DNA from: Utricularia gibba
Taxonomy: Eukaryota > Streptophyta > Magnoliopsida > Lamiales > Lentibulariaceae
Assembly: GCA_002189035.1 (NCBI GenBank)
Contig: CM007989.1
Span: 2,728,001-2,792,000, forward strand
Reading direction: 5' to 3'
Length of the DNA: 64,000 nt
The notes beneath the pieces were generated by a model. The model was not told the DNA's origin. It did not search any database and was given only the letters and a program-made list of their open reading frames with translations. Position 1 is the first letter of the stretch. The number at the start of each line of letters is the position of its first letter. This document shows positions 1 to 12,275 of the stretch, piece after piece. Both the position numbers and the translations under genes were made by a program.

Positions 1-3000
1 GTAGAAAATAAATTGACTGAGAATCTGAGTCACACTCGGAGATTGTCCATGCCTTCACAGTATGTTGTAGATGGGAATTCAAGTCAGTATTTCAATGATT
101 CCAAAGCTAATGTAAATGAATCAAGCCACTTTTTAGGTGAACAGCTCATGAATCAGAGTTCAGTCAACTTTAAACAACCACTTTTTCAGGGCGTTCAGGC
201 CCCATATGTTCCTGCCGCTGGAAGGTCATCTGATGGACGACCATCTCATGCCCTGGTTGCATTTGGTTTTGGTGGAAAGCTTATTATAATGAAACCTAAT
301 TCCCCTAGTGAAAACATAAACTTTGTTCGTCAGGTCTGTGCTATTTCTCGTCCTTGTGCATTCTTATCAGCTTCTTCTAAAGATTTCTTTCTCAAAATGC
401 TTTGATTTTCATGAAGAATGATTTGGGAGGCCAGTTATCTATCATGAACTTGGCGGAGATTGCAAATGCCAATCGTGATGCTTCAATCCATGGAAGGGGA
501 GAAAATGATCTTTTCCAGGCTCTCTGTCACCATCCCATTCCTGGCCCACTTACCAGCGGATTTGGTGGCATGAAAGAGTTAAACAAATGGATTGATGAGA
601 GTATTGCAAAACTGGAACCTTTCAATGTGAACAGAGTGTTGCAGTTGCTGTTGTCCTTGCTTAAAATAGCTTGCCAACACTATGGGAAACTCCGTTCTCC
701 ATACGGTACAGACATTTTGAAGGTAAATGAATCTTCTTGTTGATGAATGAAAAAGAGATTTCTTTGGGAAAACTTGAGGATTTTTTGTGCATAGAACAAC
801 AATGCTTCTGTTGGCAAACGTTGCCCATTATTAGTTAATTATTTTGTTTTTTTCACTTCATAAAGCCTGCTCTTTTATCAGGAAAATGATTCCCCAGAGT
901 CTGCAGTTGCCAGATTGTTTGCATCTGCGAAGGGGAATGATCCTTATCTTAGTCAGTATGCAACCACATCATGGTGCTTGCAGCAAATGCCATCTGATGG
1001 AGAAATACAGGTATCCTGGGCTCTATGGATTTATGTAGTTTTAATTTCATGAGTATTGTGTATTTCTAAGATTTTTAACTTTAATTCGTAGTCCACTGCT
1101 GCTGAGGTTCAAAAACTACTGGTGTCTGGAAGAAAGAGGGAAGCATTGCAATGTGCACAAGAGGGTCAATTGTGGGGTCCAGCCATTGTTCTTGCTGCAC
1201 AACTTGGTGATCAAGTATGTCGCACTGGGCCTCTTTATGATTAATGCTAGATACTTGATTGCTGGTTATTAAGTACTTAAACTATCCGTGCAGTTCTATG
1301 CTGAAACTGTTAAGCAAATGGCACTTCGCCAGTTGGTATCAGGCTCGCCTTTGCGCACATTATGTCTTCTAATTGCTGGCTGCCCAGCTGATGTTTTTTC
1401 AGCTGGAAGCTCAAGTAAAGGCACCCTTTCTGGTGCTATGAATATGCCCCAGGAGACCACACAGGCATGGAGTAAATATTGCATCTTAATATGTGCTCTT
1501 TGTGATTTTGGTGAATAATTGAGAATATGTTCAATACGAGTTTTCTGGATTATTTGGAGTTATTTATTTTTATTTCCTCTTTTTAAATTTTAAACGTCAC
1601 GTTCTTCAGGAGGGTTGAAGTTTTGTTTGTTTTCTTCATTAATTTTTCATATTTGAAATTGGCAGTGTGGTATCAATGGCATGCTGGATGACTGGGAAGA
1701 AAATTTGGCGGTGATAACTGCAAACCGAACAAAGGGTGATGAACTTGTGCTTGTTCACCTGGGAGATTGTTTATGGAAGGAAAAAAATGATGTATGTTCT
1801 TTCTTTTTGTTTTCTTGGAAGTACAATCACGAAGGTTTGGAATTGCATTTTTAATCTCATATGCTACAGATAATTGCTGCACACATATGCTATTTGGTAG
1901 CAGAAGCCGTCTTTGAGCCATATTCAGACAGTGCTAGGTTGTGTCTTCTCGGAGCAGATCACTGGAAGTCACCCCGAACATATGCAAGTGCAGAAGCAAT
2001 TCAGGTAACTTATATTACCCTATGTTCAATGTAACCCAGTAAACGTAGCTGAATGATTTAGGATAAAGCAAAAATATTGAACGTAAGATTTTTTCCATTT
2101 CCCTTTCTTTCTTTCCTAGCACTTATGTGTGTCAGGATTGCTTTGTTATCTGATTTTTGTACTGGTGATTCTTCACTAATATGTATTGGGGTGCCAGAGT
2201 TTGGCGTTGGCTGATTATACAAAACCATATATGACAATAGAAACTTAAGCTGATTATACAAAACGTAGCTGAATGGTTTGGTTGCTTGCTTGAAGCAGTG
2301 TATTTGATCTTTATGTTTAATGCTAAATGCACTCGAATTATGATATCCTTTTATTGTCAGATCACTAGTATATATTAGGCTACCTCCAGAGGCATAGTTC
2401 TTCACTCGTTTTGTTTCTGCTGCTGAACTGTTAGCTTGTGCTTATTTCCACCTGCAGAGAACCGAGATATACGAGTATTCAAAAACTCTTGGGAACTCCC
2501 AGTTTGTGCTGCTTCCGTTTCAACCATACAAGTTTGTGTATGCAATGATGTTGATCGAAGTTGGCAAAATATCAGAGGCGTTAAAGTACCAACTCTTCCT
2601 TAGTCTTGTTAAGTAGTTTTTCCTTCGTTTCTCAATAATGTAATCAAAACAGGTACTGCCAAGCTGTTTTAAAATCACTTAAAACAGGCCGTAATCCAGA
2701 GGTGGAAAATTTGAGACATTTAGTTTCGTCTCTTGAAGATAGGATCAAAGGTCATCAGCAGGTATTTGTCTTATCATGCTGTTCCTTTTTTTGCCATTGG
2801 GTTACTATCAACGAATTATTCCTGTGATGCAGGGAGGGTTCTCCACCAACCCTAAAGAATTTATCGGCAAGCTATTGAACCTTTTTGATAGCACAGCACA
2901 ACGTGTTGTTGGGGGCATGCCACCTGTTCCACCAACCGCCGGTTTCCCACATGGTAATGATAATAATTACCAATCAATGGGAACTAGAGTATCAGCTAGT

Positions 3001-4731
3001 CAATCGACAATGGCATTGGTGCCGTCACAGTCGATGGAGCCTATTAGTGACTGGGCAGGTGATGATAACCGAAAGTCAAAGCATATGAGAAGTGTTTCTG
3101 AACCTGACTTTGGGAGAAGTCCAATGAAGGTATGTAAGAAGTCAGGGATAAGCTACCTGAGCATTCAGTTAGAAACTGCTTTATCGTAATTATGTTACAA
3201 TATATGGGATGCTTTTGACACCAATACAGGGTCAGGCGGATCCGCCTGTGGAAGCAAGCTCTTCTGCTGCACCTGCCAAACCATCTGCATCTGGAAGTAC
3301 ATCTCGCTTTTCTAGGTTCAATTTTGGATCTCAGCTAATCCAGAAGACTGTTGGTTTAATGCTCAATCGTCAAGGCCGCCAGGTAATTTTAAGTAAAAGC
3401 TTAGGTGATCATGTTTATTTTCAATTGTTTACAGCTGATGGAAGACCTTTTTATTGGAAAATAATAAATCATGAAAACTCTTACTCTAGACAAACCAACA
3501 TAAGATCGGCATTCTTTGTCACATGCCAAACAAAAATTTGTGCAATGAATGCAATGAATTGAATCAATCAACTCAGTTTCTAATCTCCAACTAAAAACGA
3601 TCAGTAAAACTGTTTTAATGGTTAGTCAACATTTTATGACTGTAGTTAAGCTTCTTTTTACAAGTTTTGCCCTCTGTTAAGATGCTCTTCTATTTTATAG
3701 GCAAAATTAGGGGAAACTAACAAGTTCTATTACGATGAGAAACTCAAGAGATGGGTGGAAGAAGGTGCTGAACCTCCCGCTGAAGAAACTCTCCTACCTC
3801 CACCACCCACAACTACAGCAGCATCTTTCCAGAATGGGAATTCGGACTTCAACTTGCAGAGTTCGTTCCCCGCCGACGCATCTTCTCAATATAAGGGTAG
3901 TCCAGAAATCAAGTCCCCAAATATGTTAGATAACAATAATTCAGGAATGCCGCCACTTCCTCCGACAACAAACCACTTGGCATCTCGTGGTCGTATGGGC
4001 GTCCGACAAAGGTAAGTTCTTTAACACACTTCATTGAACCCACCTACAATCTTGATACTCTGGAATTTGTGCCACTGTTGTTGGCGCAAGTCATTTGGAA
4101 TTTGTGCATCAACGTAGATAGATGGTACTGAGTATTAAACAACATGAAGTAGAAATCATGAGCTTCAGTGGTACTGTTTGTTATCTGTATTCTGTCACCT
4201 CTAAGCATCTAACTGTTATGTTATCTGTATCATGCTTGCAGGTACGTGGACACCTTTAACCAAGGTGTTGGGAACGCCAGTTCGTTCCGGTCACCTGCTG
4301 CTCCCATCAAACCAGCAGCTGTTGGAGGCAACACCAAATTTTTCGTGCCAGCTTCGATTTCCACCACCGAAGAGCCATCCCAGGAAGTTGCATATAGCAA
4401 TCAAAATGACTCATCTACTCCCCCACTCAAGAGCGATTCATTGGAACCTACTCCATCTCCTGCTACAGTGCAAAGAATAGGAAGTATGAACAGCATCCCA
4501 AACAAGACGATAAGTGGCAACAGCTCCATCTCTGTGCAGTCCCGGCGCTCCGCTTCGTGGAGTGGAAGCTTAAACGGGTCCTTCAGCCCCCCACCCAAGG
4601 CTGAAGTAAGGCACTTGGGAGAGGTTTCGGAGCAGCCCTACTACCACCACCAACAACAACAACCTTCAGCTTTCATGGCAGGTGAGTCGTCCGGTGGGTT
4701 CGGCGACGAGCTACATGAAGTGGAACTTTGA
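1..4731 (+). CDS. SEC16: SEC16 homologue, COPII coat assembly scaffold (3' part; 5' end outside window)
   Basis: Large peripheral scaffold that organises ER exit sites and COPII coat assembly. The first base is already inside an exon, so the N-terminus is missing. Exons: 1-333, 417-722, 882-1010, 1092-1214, 1294-1464, 1666-1791, 1870-2004, 2458-2585, 2653-2761, 2833-3129, 3230-3382, 3701-4011, 4242-4731. All phases agree and there is no internal stop. Recognisable stretches of the helical central domain include ELNKWIDE, LLSLLKIACQHYGKLRSP, QMALRQLVSGSPLRTLCLL, GMLDDWEENLAVITANRT and ARLCLLGADHW. The tail is Pro/Ser-rich and holds the conserved RFNFGSQ...GRQAKLGETNKFYYDEKLKRWVEEG-type segment spanning exons 11-12; it ends in DELHEVEL like plant SEC16. 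The intron after 1464 uses a GC donor. Identity is confident; the exon 1/2 acceptor at 416 is weak. Confidence 0.93.
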
Positions 4732-4851
4732 AGGTTCGGTGGAGACTAGCGGACATGTAAATATCCACAACCACAGCCACAGCCATTATCAGTGCATGCC
4801 TTGAACCTGTTATGGAGAAAGGAATTCCAGAAGATTTTGCGTTTGTACCCC

Positions 4852-4878
4852 CCACGCCACGCCACGCCACGCCACGCC
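4852..4878. repeat. Short CCACG tandem repeat
   Basis: About five direct CCACG units lie in the 3' flank of the SEC16 gene. It is a simple minisatellite with no evident function. Confidence 0.8.
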
Positions 4879-5271
4879 CTCGTCTACCTTTTCTTTTTAA
4901 GTTCCATGTTAAATTAAATGTTACTTAAAATAAACATTTATATTTGATTTTTAGGGGTTTAATTCCCAAATCCCAATTGGGGCATTGTGTTTTCATTCAT
5001 TTTATGTCAAGTGTAAGGTTGATGGGACCCGGTGTAGTTTTTAAATTCCTAATTGGGCTTTTAAGTAGAATTTTGAACGCAAGCTGAGGCCCGTGGGCAC
5101 CTCTAGCTAGAGCAGGCACAGAACAGCTTTTCTGGGCCACTCAGGAACGTGGACTGTTGCCCAAAAAGCCCAAACCTGATTGCCTCGTGAGTAGCCTTTC
5201 CTGGAGATGGAGCGGGTGAGAGACCTGGGAGAGAGAGAGAGACGGAAGTTGCAGAAAGGGCCGTGAAGAAG

Positions 5272-7229
5272 ATGCGTTTGACTCTCTTTGTCGGGATTCC
5301 GATTTTGTTAGTTCTAATATCTTTCATCTTCAAGTTACTCCCGAGCCACCACTCCCCATCTGCTGTAGGATTTTATTATTTGTTGTTGAACTACCTCATT
5401 CCTGTGACCTTCTGATTTATGTTTCTCTTTTTATCATACAGAAAATATTCACTGCAGAGGAGCTAGCACTTTACAACGGCTCCGATACCCAGTTGCCAAT
5501 TCTTCTTGGAGTTCTGGGGTATTGTTTTTATGGCATTTTTTTTTCGCCCAATGATATATGCAGCAAGGACACTTGTAAAATGTTTGTAGGCTGCGTCTAT
5601 TCCTGTAATCATATATTAAGCCATTGCCTTTTTCGCATTCTTTCGCACAGGTCAGTGTTTGATGTGACCAAAGGCAAAAGTCACTATGGCCCTGGAGGTG
5701 GGTATCACCATTTTGCTGGAAGGTTAGTGAAACTTGTAATATTGTATATGCATATTGTTAGGTGCTAGGGATTGCTCTCTACTTCTCAACTGCTTGCTGT
5801 TTTGAGCGAGTGAATCATACGTCTTTTGCGGCCTTCATTCTTTTGTTAAAAAGTAGTGAATAGTTGAATACATTCCAAGAATCATCTGAGGCAAATGAGC
5901 TAGCCTTATACTTTGTACATCTAAATACAATCGGTTTGCAATACGAAATAACAAGAAAATGATGCTACTAATTAGCTCTGATAGATGCTGCGAACGTCAA
6001 AATTGTGACTTCACATTTGGATTTTGGTTATTGTTTGCTTAGGGATGCATCTCGCGCATTTGTCTCTGGAAACTTCTCAGGCATGTACCCAACTCCTCAA
6101 CTCGTTATTTCCGTTTTTTTTTTGGTCATACACTTTGCATGTGTTGTTTCTTATTTTTTTTCCCACTAGTGCACTTAAATGAATTGAATGCCAGAGAGTA
6201 ATATCAGTTAATTGCATTACCAATCAGAATCCATTGCATGTTGCTAATATTCATCTTATATTTGTTGCTTAAGGTTGGCCCTAAGCATATTATATTAGAA
6301 AAAACTTTTTTATTATCTGCAGTTGCACTATAAAACTCATTTGATTGTATCCAGGGGAGGGACTCACTGATAATTTGAATGGCTTGTCCAGCTCTGAGGT
6401 AATTTGGTCTTATTCTTTATATTCATTCTTGGCTTGGCGCACGTTGAACACTTATCCTAGCTGCGGACACTTTTGTAGTTTATTTTATTTCTGGAACTCA
6501 TTTCATTTGCAACAGGTGAAGAGCGTCGTTGACTGGCGAGATTTCTATATCAGGACATATAAGTATGTTGCTCATTCACATTACATTTTTGTGATATGAA
6601 CTAGTTTCATGTTTCAACACAGACAAGTACAATCTACATCTGTCATTGAGAAAGCCCTTCTGTCCTGGCTTAGAATAGTGCCCAAATGCCCAACCCTTTC
6701 ACGTTTTGCCACTAGGCGTCAGCTCCCATTCAGACATGTTGACATCTCAAGTGCTCTGGACTGTATATTACAGGTACGTGGGTAAGCTAGTTGGCCGGTA
6801 TTATGACAGCCAGGGAAATCCAACAAAATACTTGAAAGGGGCAGAATCAAAAGGCGCAAGAGGAGCTCAGTTGCTAGAGAAACAGAAGGAAGAGGAGGCG
6901 AAGATAGTAAACTGCAACTCCAAGTGGAGTCAGGATGAAGGCTCTGAGGTACACACGACATTACACCCTTCCGTTGTTTCTGAATTCGTTATGTGAATAG
7001 GCATTTCATCTGAATGGCATGTCGTTCTGATGTAAATGGGAGGATGTTTTCCGTTCTAGGTGTGGTGTGATGAAGGGTATCCGAGATTAGTTCAGAAGCC
7101 CCACGACATTGCTTTGACGGAAAGATGAGCAAGCGTTGCATTTGCATCAAGGAAGATCAACTCAGTACGCAGTCCGGCTTGGAAATCTACCCTGGATGTG
7201 ATTTCTATTCAACCAGATGCCGCTTGTAG
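5272..7229 (+). CDS. MAPR4: Membrane-associated progesterone-binding protein 4-like (cytochrome b5-like haem/steroid-binding), frame broken near C-terminus
   Basis: Small MAPR/neudesin-family protein: an N-terminal hydrophobic anchor or signal (MRLTLFVGIPILLVLISFIF) followed by a cytochrome b5-like haem/sterol-binding domain (FTAEELALYNGSD, VFDVTKGKSHYGPGGGYHHFAGRDASRAF in two parts). Exons: 5272-5364, 5442-5518, 5651-5722, 6043-6080, 6355-6398, 6516-6562, 6774-6948, 7060-7229. The intron after 6080 has a GC donor. In exon 8 the frame as written stops at 7126-7128. One extra base at the GG of 7119-7120 restores the conserved Cys-containing tail (KMSKRCICIKEDQL...) to a stop at 7227-7229, giving 238 aa, the family length. 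I therefore treat it as one gene with a single missing base. Either that is a consensus error or the allele lacks its last 34 or so residues. Confidence 0.88.
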
Positions 7230-8296
7230 AAGACCCTCTGAGTCAAGGGTATGTTCTATAAAAAAACCTTTTCAGTGAGTATTGCAGCTGAAGTGCACAC
7301 TCGCAGCAGAAAAATGATTACCAGAATCGATGGAACAATGTGTGTCTATACCAAATACTGGTTGTTTTTTCCTTCGCAGCCAAACCCATGACTGTTTTAA
7401 CTCCAGGCACAGATGAATTCTGCATGCAACCATGAAGCCGTCTACCCATCCTCTGCTCTATACATAACTATTTCACTCAAGAACCAGAAAACAAAACTTT
7501 TGATTCTTATTCTCATATTCGTGCTCCTTGATGGCATTCTTCGTTTTCTCCGACCAGGTCATCGTCGCAAAAGCTTCATCACCCAGAACTGTTGCTTCCC
7601 CTCTGGGACTGAAATTTCTCAGACCCATTGCAAGGTTGCCATCGTTTACAGCAGCGATGTCGGGCGGGCGTCATGACGGATCGATGAATACTGAATACCA
7701 GGGCAGGCCCAATCCAAACCTCGTACGGCCCGTTGGGCCCATTTTGGAAATAAGAAGAAAGAGAGCACACGGGTTGCATTGCATTAATAGTCCATCAATT
7801 CCTTGATTAGGACTAATTAAGACAAGGCTATGCAACCTGTCGCTTTCACATGGGTAGACGTCAACATCCATGGCCCCACTTTAGAATTCTACACGACGTC
7901 ATCTCCATATTTTTGTAATGAAATAAATATTTGGTGCGATAAAATTGCCAAACTGGATGGATATCTACCCGTTGACCTCGTCCACCTCAGGTTTCATCGA
8001 TCGGGCATACCACCAGAAGTTCATTATTATTACTGCCCGGATCACTTAACTCTTTTTTTTTTGTTTATTAATAAAAAAATTGTGAATATTATTATTTATG
8101 GCATCATATCATCATCACCATCTAAAGTCTTGTCTTATACATTTGTTTTTATGTGTATTGATTGATAATTGAGATGTGTCACTTAATACATTTATGATTT
8201 TTAACCCCTACTCATCAGTTTATTAAATCTAACAAATCTACCAATTACATATTTATAAAATTTATATAAAAAACAGATTTTCAAACTATAACTATA

Positions 8297-8316
8297 ATAT
8301 ATATATATATATATAT
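8297..8316. repeat. (AT)n microsatellite
   Basis: About ten uninterrupted AT dinucleotides in an AT-rich spacer. Confidence 0.95.
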
Positions 8317-8686
8317 TATTTAAACAAACAAAAAAATCACTGACAAAGTGGACTACTTGATTGGTAATACTAGAGACTTAGATTTGTCCCCTCCTCCAAT
8401 GCCTTGGATTGAGTGTCCCACAAGTTGTGTTGTGGATAAGGATGGATATGTAAAGTGGCTATGGGGGTTTATCCAAAACTCAAAATTTTACATATATGAT
8501 ATCCAATTTTTTCACACATTTAAAAAACAGTGATTAATTTTGTAATACATCACAAATATATATATCGTTGTGATCCGCATGACCCAGGACACATCGTTTC
8601 GACGCTCTTTCTGAGCCCAACGCACGGGGGCTTGCTTGATGGGGTACAAAACGATGCTGCGTCACTTAAAACGCAGGCGCACGGGG

Positions 8687-8713
8687 TATATATATATATA
8701 TATATATATATAT
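8687..8713. repeat. (TA)n microsatellite
   Basis: About thirteen TA dinucleotides. The length is likely polymorphic and useful only as a marker. Confidence 0.95.
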
Positions 8714-9627
8714 TCATGTTTGGTTTCTCCGAGTACCGTACCGCGACCCCTTCCTCCGAGAGCAGCAGCAGCAGCAGCCAGCAGGCATGAATAATCCAGC
8801 CATGTCCATTCTATTGGTAATGGAGCCCTGTCGGGTCGGGTCGGGTCTCCATCAGGAGAGCAGAGCAGAGCAGAGCAGTCACGAGATGAGGACTACGCCC
8901 AACGCTTCTCCCGTCCACCAACCACTACTACTACGCCCAATTCCAAATGCATGTAAAAGATTATTTTATATTAAATAATATATATATGATACATTATATA
9001 TTCTATTACTTTTCTTTTTTAATATTTCATGTAGATTGAACACACAAATTGATGCATGAAATAGATTTAATTAATCTTACGATATTAACTTATGATGTGT
9101 ATACATATTTTTTAATTCTATAATTAAATATCCTTTATGAAATATTATCAACTTTCATAACCCATTTTTCATCCGCTATTTTCTCTATCATGAAAAATTT
9201 ACACATAGTAGGATCATTTTTTTCACACACACAGAATGTCCATTTTTGTAATCTTTCTCTAGTGTGGTTCCATAAAATGGGGCTGGGCATTATTGAATCA
9301 CACAATAAGTAGAGAAAAAGGCAGGCAGGCTTTTAGTCTTGAGTCTTGAGAGACACCAACTGGCACGCCACGGCTCGGCCACGCGGTTTCGTTTCTTCAA
9401 AAGCAACCGCCAAATGATGAAGCGAACGGTCTGCCCTCCGCTGCGCGTGCACTGCATCGCGTCGCCTTCTCTTTTCTTTCTTTTATTAATTAATTAATTT
9501 ATTTATTTAATAGGATGGAAGGAAGGGAAGGGAAGGGAAATTCAAATTAATTGGGCGACCCGACTGCCAACGGACGGTGCGCTACGTGGGTCTTGCGGTG
9601 AGGCGGCCGTCGCTCCCAATGTCATAC

Positions 9628-9635
9628 TATAAATA
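9628..9635 (+). promoter_or_regulatory. TATA box of aspartyl protease gene
   Basis: TATAAATA lies 40 bp upstream of the chosen ATG at 9675. This fits a core promoter with a very short 5' UTR. Confidence 0.6.
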
Positions 9636-9674
9636 GATGGGAGGAGTCTCCAGGACGCCATACGCCAACTATCT

Positions 9675-11146
9675 ATGGCTTACCGTCTTCTCCTTCTCCT
9701 CCTGCTTTCCTTGGAGCTTCTCCGGCCGGTTCCTTCCCGGGCCGCCGTCCTCCTCCCTCTCTCCCACTCTGTCTCCGCCGTGCAGTTCAACGCCACCCAC
9801 CACCTACTCAAGTCGACCACCGCACGCTCTGCCGCCCGCTTCCACCGCCACACTCGCCGCGTCTCCCTCCCGCTATCCCCTGGAAGCGACTACACGCTCT
9901 CCTTCTCCCTCGGATCGCAGACCGTTTCTCTTTACATGGACACGGGAAGCGACGTTGTTTGGATACCCTGTCACCCGTTCCGATGCGTCCTCTGCGAGGG
10001 CAAATACTCCCTGCTGCGGTCTCCCACCCCGGCCCTCTGAACCTCACTCAGGGGCACATCGCTCGTACGCCCTGTAAATCCGCTGCCTGTTCGGCTGTTC
10101 ATTCCGCTACCCCTTCTTCCGACCTCTGCGCCATCGCTAAATGCCCCATCGAGGCCATTGAAATGGGGGAATGTGACAAGTTCTCCTGCCCGCCTTTCTA
10201 CTACGCCTACGGCGATGGAAGCTTTGTCGCAAAGCTGTATCAGGATACTCTCGACATTCCCATGTCAGCGCCGGGACTCAAGCTGCATAATTTCACCTTC
10301 GGGTGTGCGCATAGCGCGCTCGGAGAGCCTATTGGAGTGGCAGGATTCGGTCGCGGCGTACTCTCGTTGCCGGCGCAGGTCGCCGAGTTGTCGCCGGATA
10401 TCGGGAATTACTTCTCGTATTGCTTGATTTCTCACTCGTTTGACGAAACTCGAGTACGCCAGCCGAGTCCCCTGATTCTTGGCCGGCATCAGAGAAATAA
10501 AACGGATGAATTTAGCGTCAACGAGGAGGAGGAAGAGGTCGTGCTTTACACGTACACGCCGTTGCTCGAAAATCCGAAGCACTCGTACTTTTACTGCGTC
10601 GGTCTAGAAGCAATGTCGGTGGGGAATCGGAGAATCCGCGCTCCGTTGAGTTTACAGAGGGTTGATCGGAGAGGGAACGGAGGGATGGTGGTGGATTCAG
10701 GGACGACCTTCACAATGCTCCCGACGAAATTTTACCAATCAGTCCTCAGAGAATTCGACCGCCAAATCGGCGCCGATTACCCCCGCGCAGCCGCCGTGGA
10801 GGACCGGACTGGCCTCCGACCATGTTACTACGCCCAAGGAGACGAGCAAGGGAAACCCTGGCGCAGATTACCAAAATTGGCGCTACATTTCGGAGGAAAT
10901 TCAACAGTGGCGATGCCACGGAGAAACTACTTCCACGATTTCACGGACACCGACCTCCACCGGCGAGTGGGATGCGTGATGCTGATGGATGGCGGCGCGG
11001 CAGCGGCGGGGGAGGACGAAGGGGGCCCGGCGGGCCTGTTTGGAAACTACCAGCAGCAAGGATTCGAGGTAGTTTATGACTTGGAACAGAAGCGCGTGGG
11101 CTTCGCGCGACGCAAGTGCGCGTCGCTGTGGAAGACCCTCGGCTAG
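9675..11146 (+). CDS. Secreted pepsin-like aspartyl protease (A1 family, At4g16563-like), single exon, one-base break
   Basis: Predicted plant A1 aspartic endopeptidase of the atypical (nucellin/CND41-like) group. It has an N-terminal signal peptide (Leu-rich, from residue 5), the first catalytic motif DTGSDVVW at about residue 90, the Cys-rich nepenthesin-type insert, YAYGDGS, the flap-region GCAHSALGEPIGVAGFGRG, the second catalytic motif DSGTTFTMLP, and a C-terminal GNYQQQGFEVVYDL segment. No intron is needed. As written the first frame stops at 10038-10040 and the rest lies one frame back. Adding one C to the CCCC run at 10027-10030 joins them into 490 aa of normal family length. Both catalytic Asp motifs are intact, so a functional gene is likely if the break is a consensus error. 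Confidence 0.88.
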
Positions 11147-12275
11147 GGAATGACGTGGAAAGTGATCCTGGATCGGGTCGGGTCCCCTTTTTGCCCAAAA
11201 AAATTAACTACAACTTTTAAATGCTCATATTAGAGGGGGCACGACCGAAGCTGTAAATCTTCTGTACGGATATCCTCCCTCTTTTTTTTTTTTTTACTCT
11301 GTAATTCCATAATTCTGTTTTAATTTACTTCATCAAATTCAATTCAAAAGTCACAACGTCTAAAACCCATTAAAATACTAAATATTTTTTTCAAAAATAT
11401 TTATTCCATGAGGTCCAGAGGCGTCCTAGTCTCGACTCTATCATCAGCCCATTAAAGGATCCTTGCCTCAATCCAGCTGTCCATTGACGACGTACTGTGC
11501 TGTGCGTGCTTCAGCTGGCATCAGTCAGCTTTTTATTTATTTGTTTATTTATTTACTAAAAAAACAACGATCCTATGTATTATTATTATTATTATTACCT
11601 ATGCCACGGGGGGTCATATGATTGCACGATGTAATACCCAAACCCGAAGCCATTCATTGTCGCATTATGTCTATTCTATTATTGCCACAAGTAGCAAATA
11701 TATTACAAAAATAGTAATATGGTAACGGCGACGGGGCATGCACGCGCAAACGGACACGTGTTGGATTTGAAACCCCCCGGACTCGGAAAAACGTGCGATG
11801 CCAGCTGTTTCCCATCCACACGTGTGCCGTCCCCTCCACGTCTAGCCTCGCCACCATACTCCACTGGACCGGACCGGACCCGACCGGACACACTCTCACT
11901 TTATTAAAAAATTACATGAAAAAACTGTCAGTTCTTACAAAAATTAACCAAAAAAATAATAAACCCATTTATTTTTTGGGAAATTAAATTAATGCATTTT
12001 TCCCTGGGGGTAATGATGAATTTATGGAGTGGGTGGGAATGGATAAATCCTTCCTTCCACAGCTAGAGAGAGATTCTCAGTAGCTGGCGCATTGGACCAC
12101 AGGTGGTAGAAACACTGCACGGAGGGTTAAATTTTTTAATTACCCAGGAAGATATTTTCATTTAAAAAAACAAAAATTATTTATGAACAAAAAAAAACTC
12201 CAAATAATTATCTATTACAAGGTGGGCATGCAATGCAGGGAAAGAATGAAAGAATGAGGGAGGTGACAGAAGGAA
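11147..12275. other. Intergenic, no gene recognised
   Basis: AT-rich sequence between the 3' ends of the protease gene (+) and NPG1 (-). It holds a short ATT microsatellite near 11578-11598. The overlapping frames near 11654-11987 lie antisense to one another and look like chance. Confidence 0.7.

Larger units (their letters stand above)
7230..9674. other. Intergenic, AT-rich, no gene recognised
   Basis: This is the 3' flank of MAPR4 and the promoter region of the aspartyl protease gene. It contains two (AT)n microsatellites, a short CAG run near 8761-8780, a GAGCA repeat near 8858-8880, and AAGGG repeats near 9520. The open frames here are short, low-complexity and show no family resemblance. 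Confidence 0.7.

Noticed and set aside
7413-8165. Several 60-110 codon frames after MAPR4
   Set aside because: Different frames overlap, start at non-ATG codons in part, and show no family resemblance.
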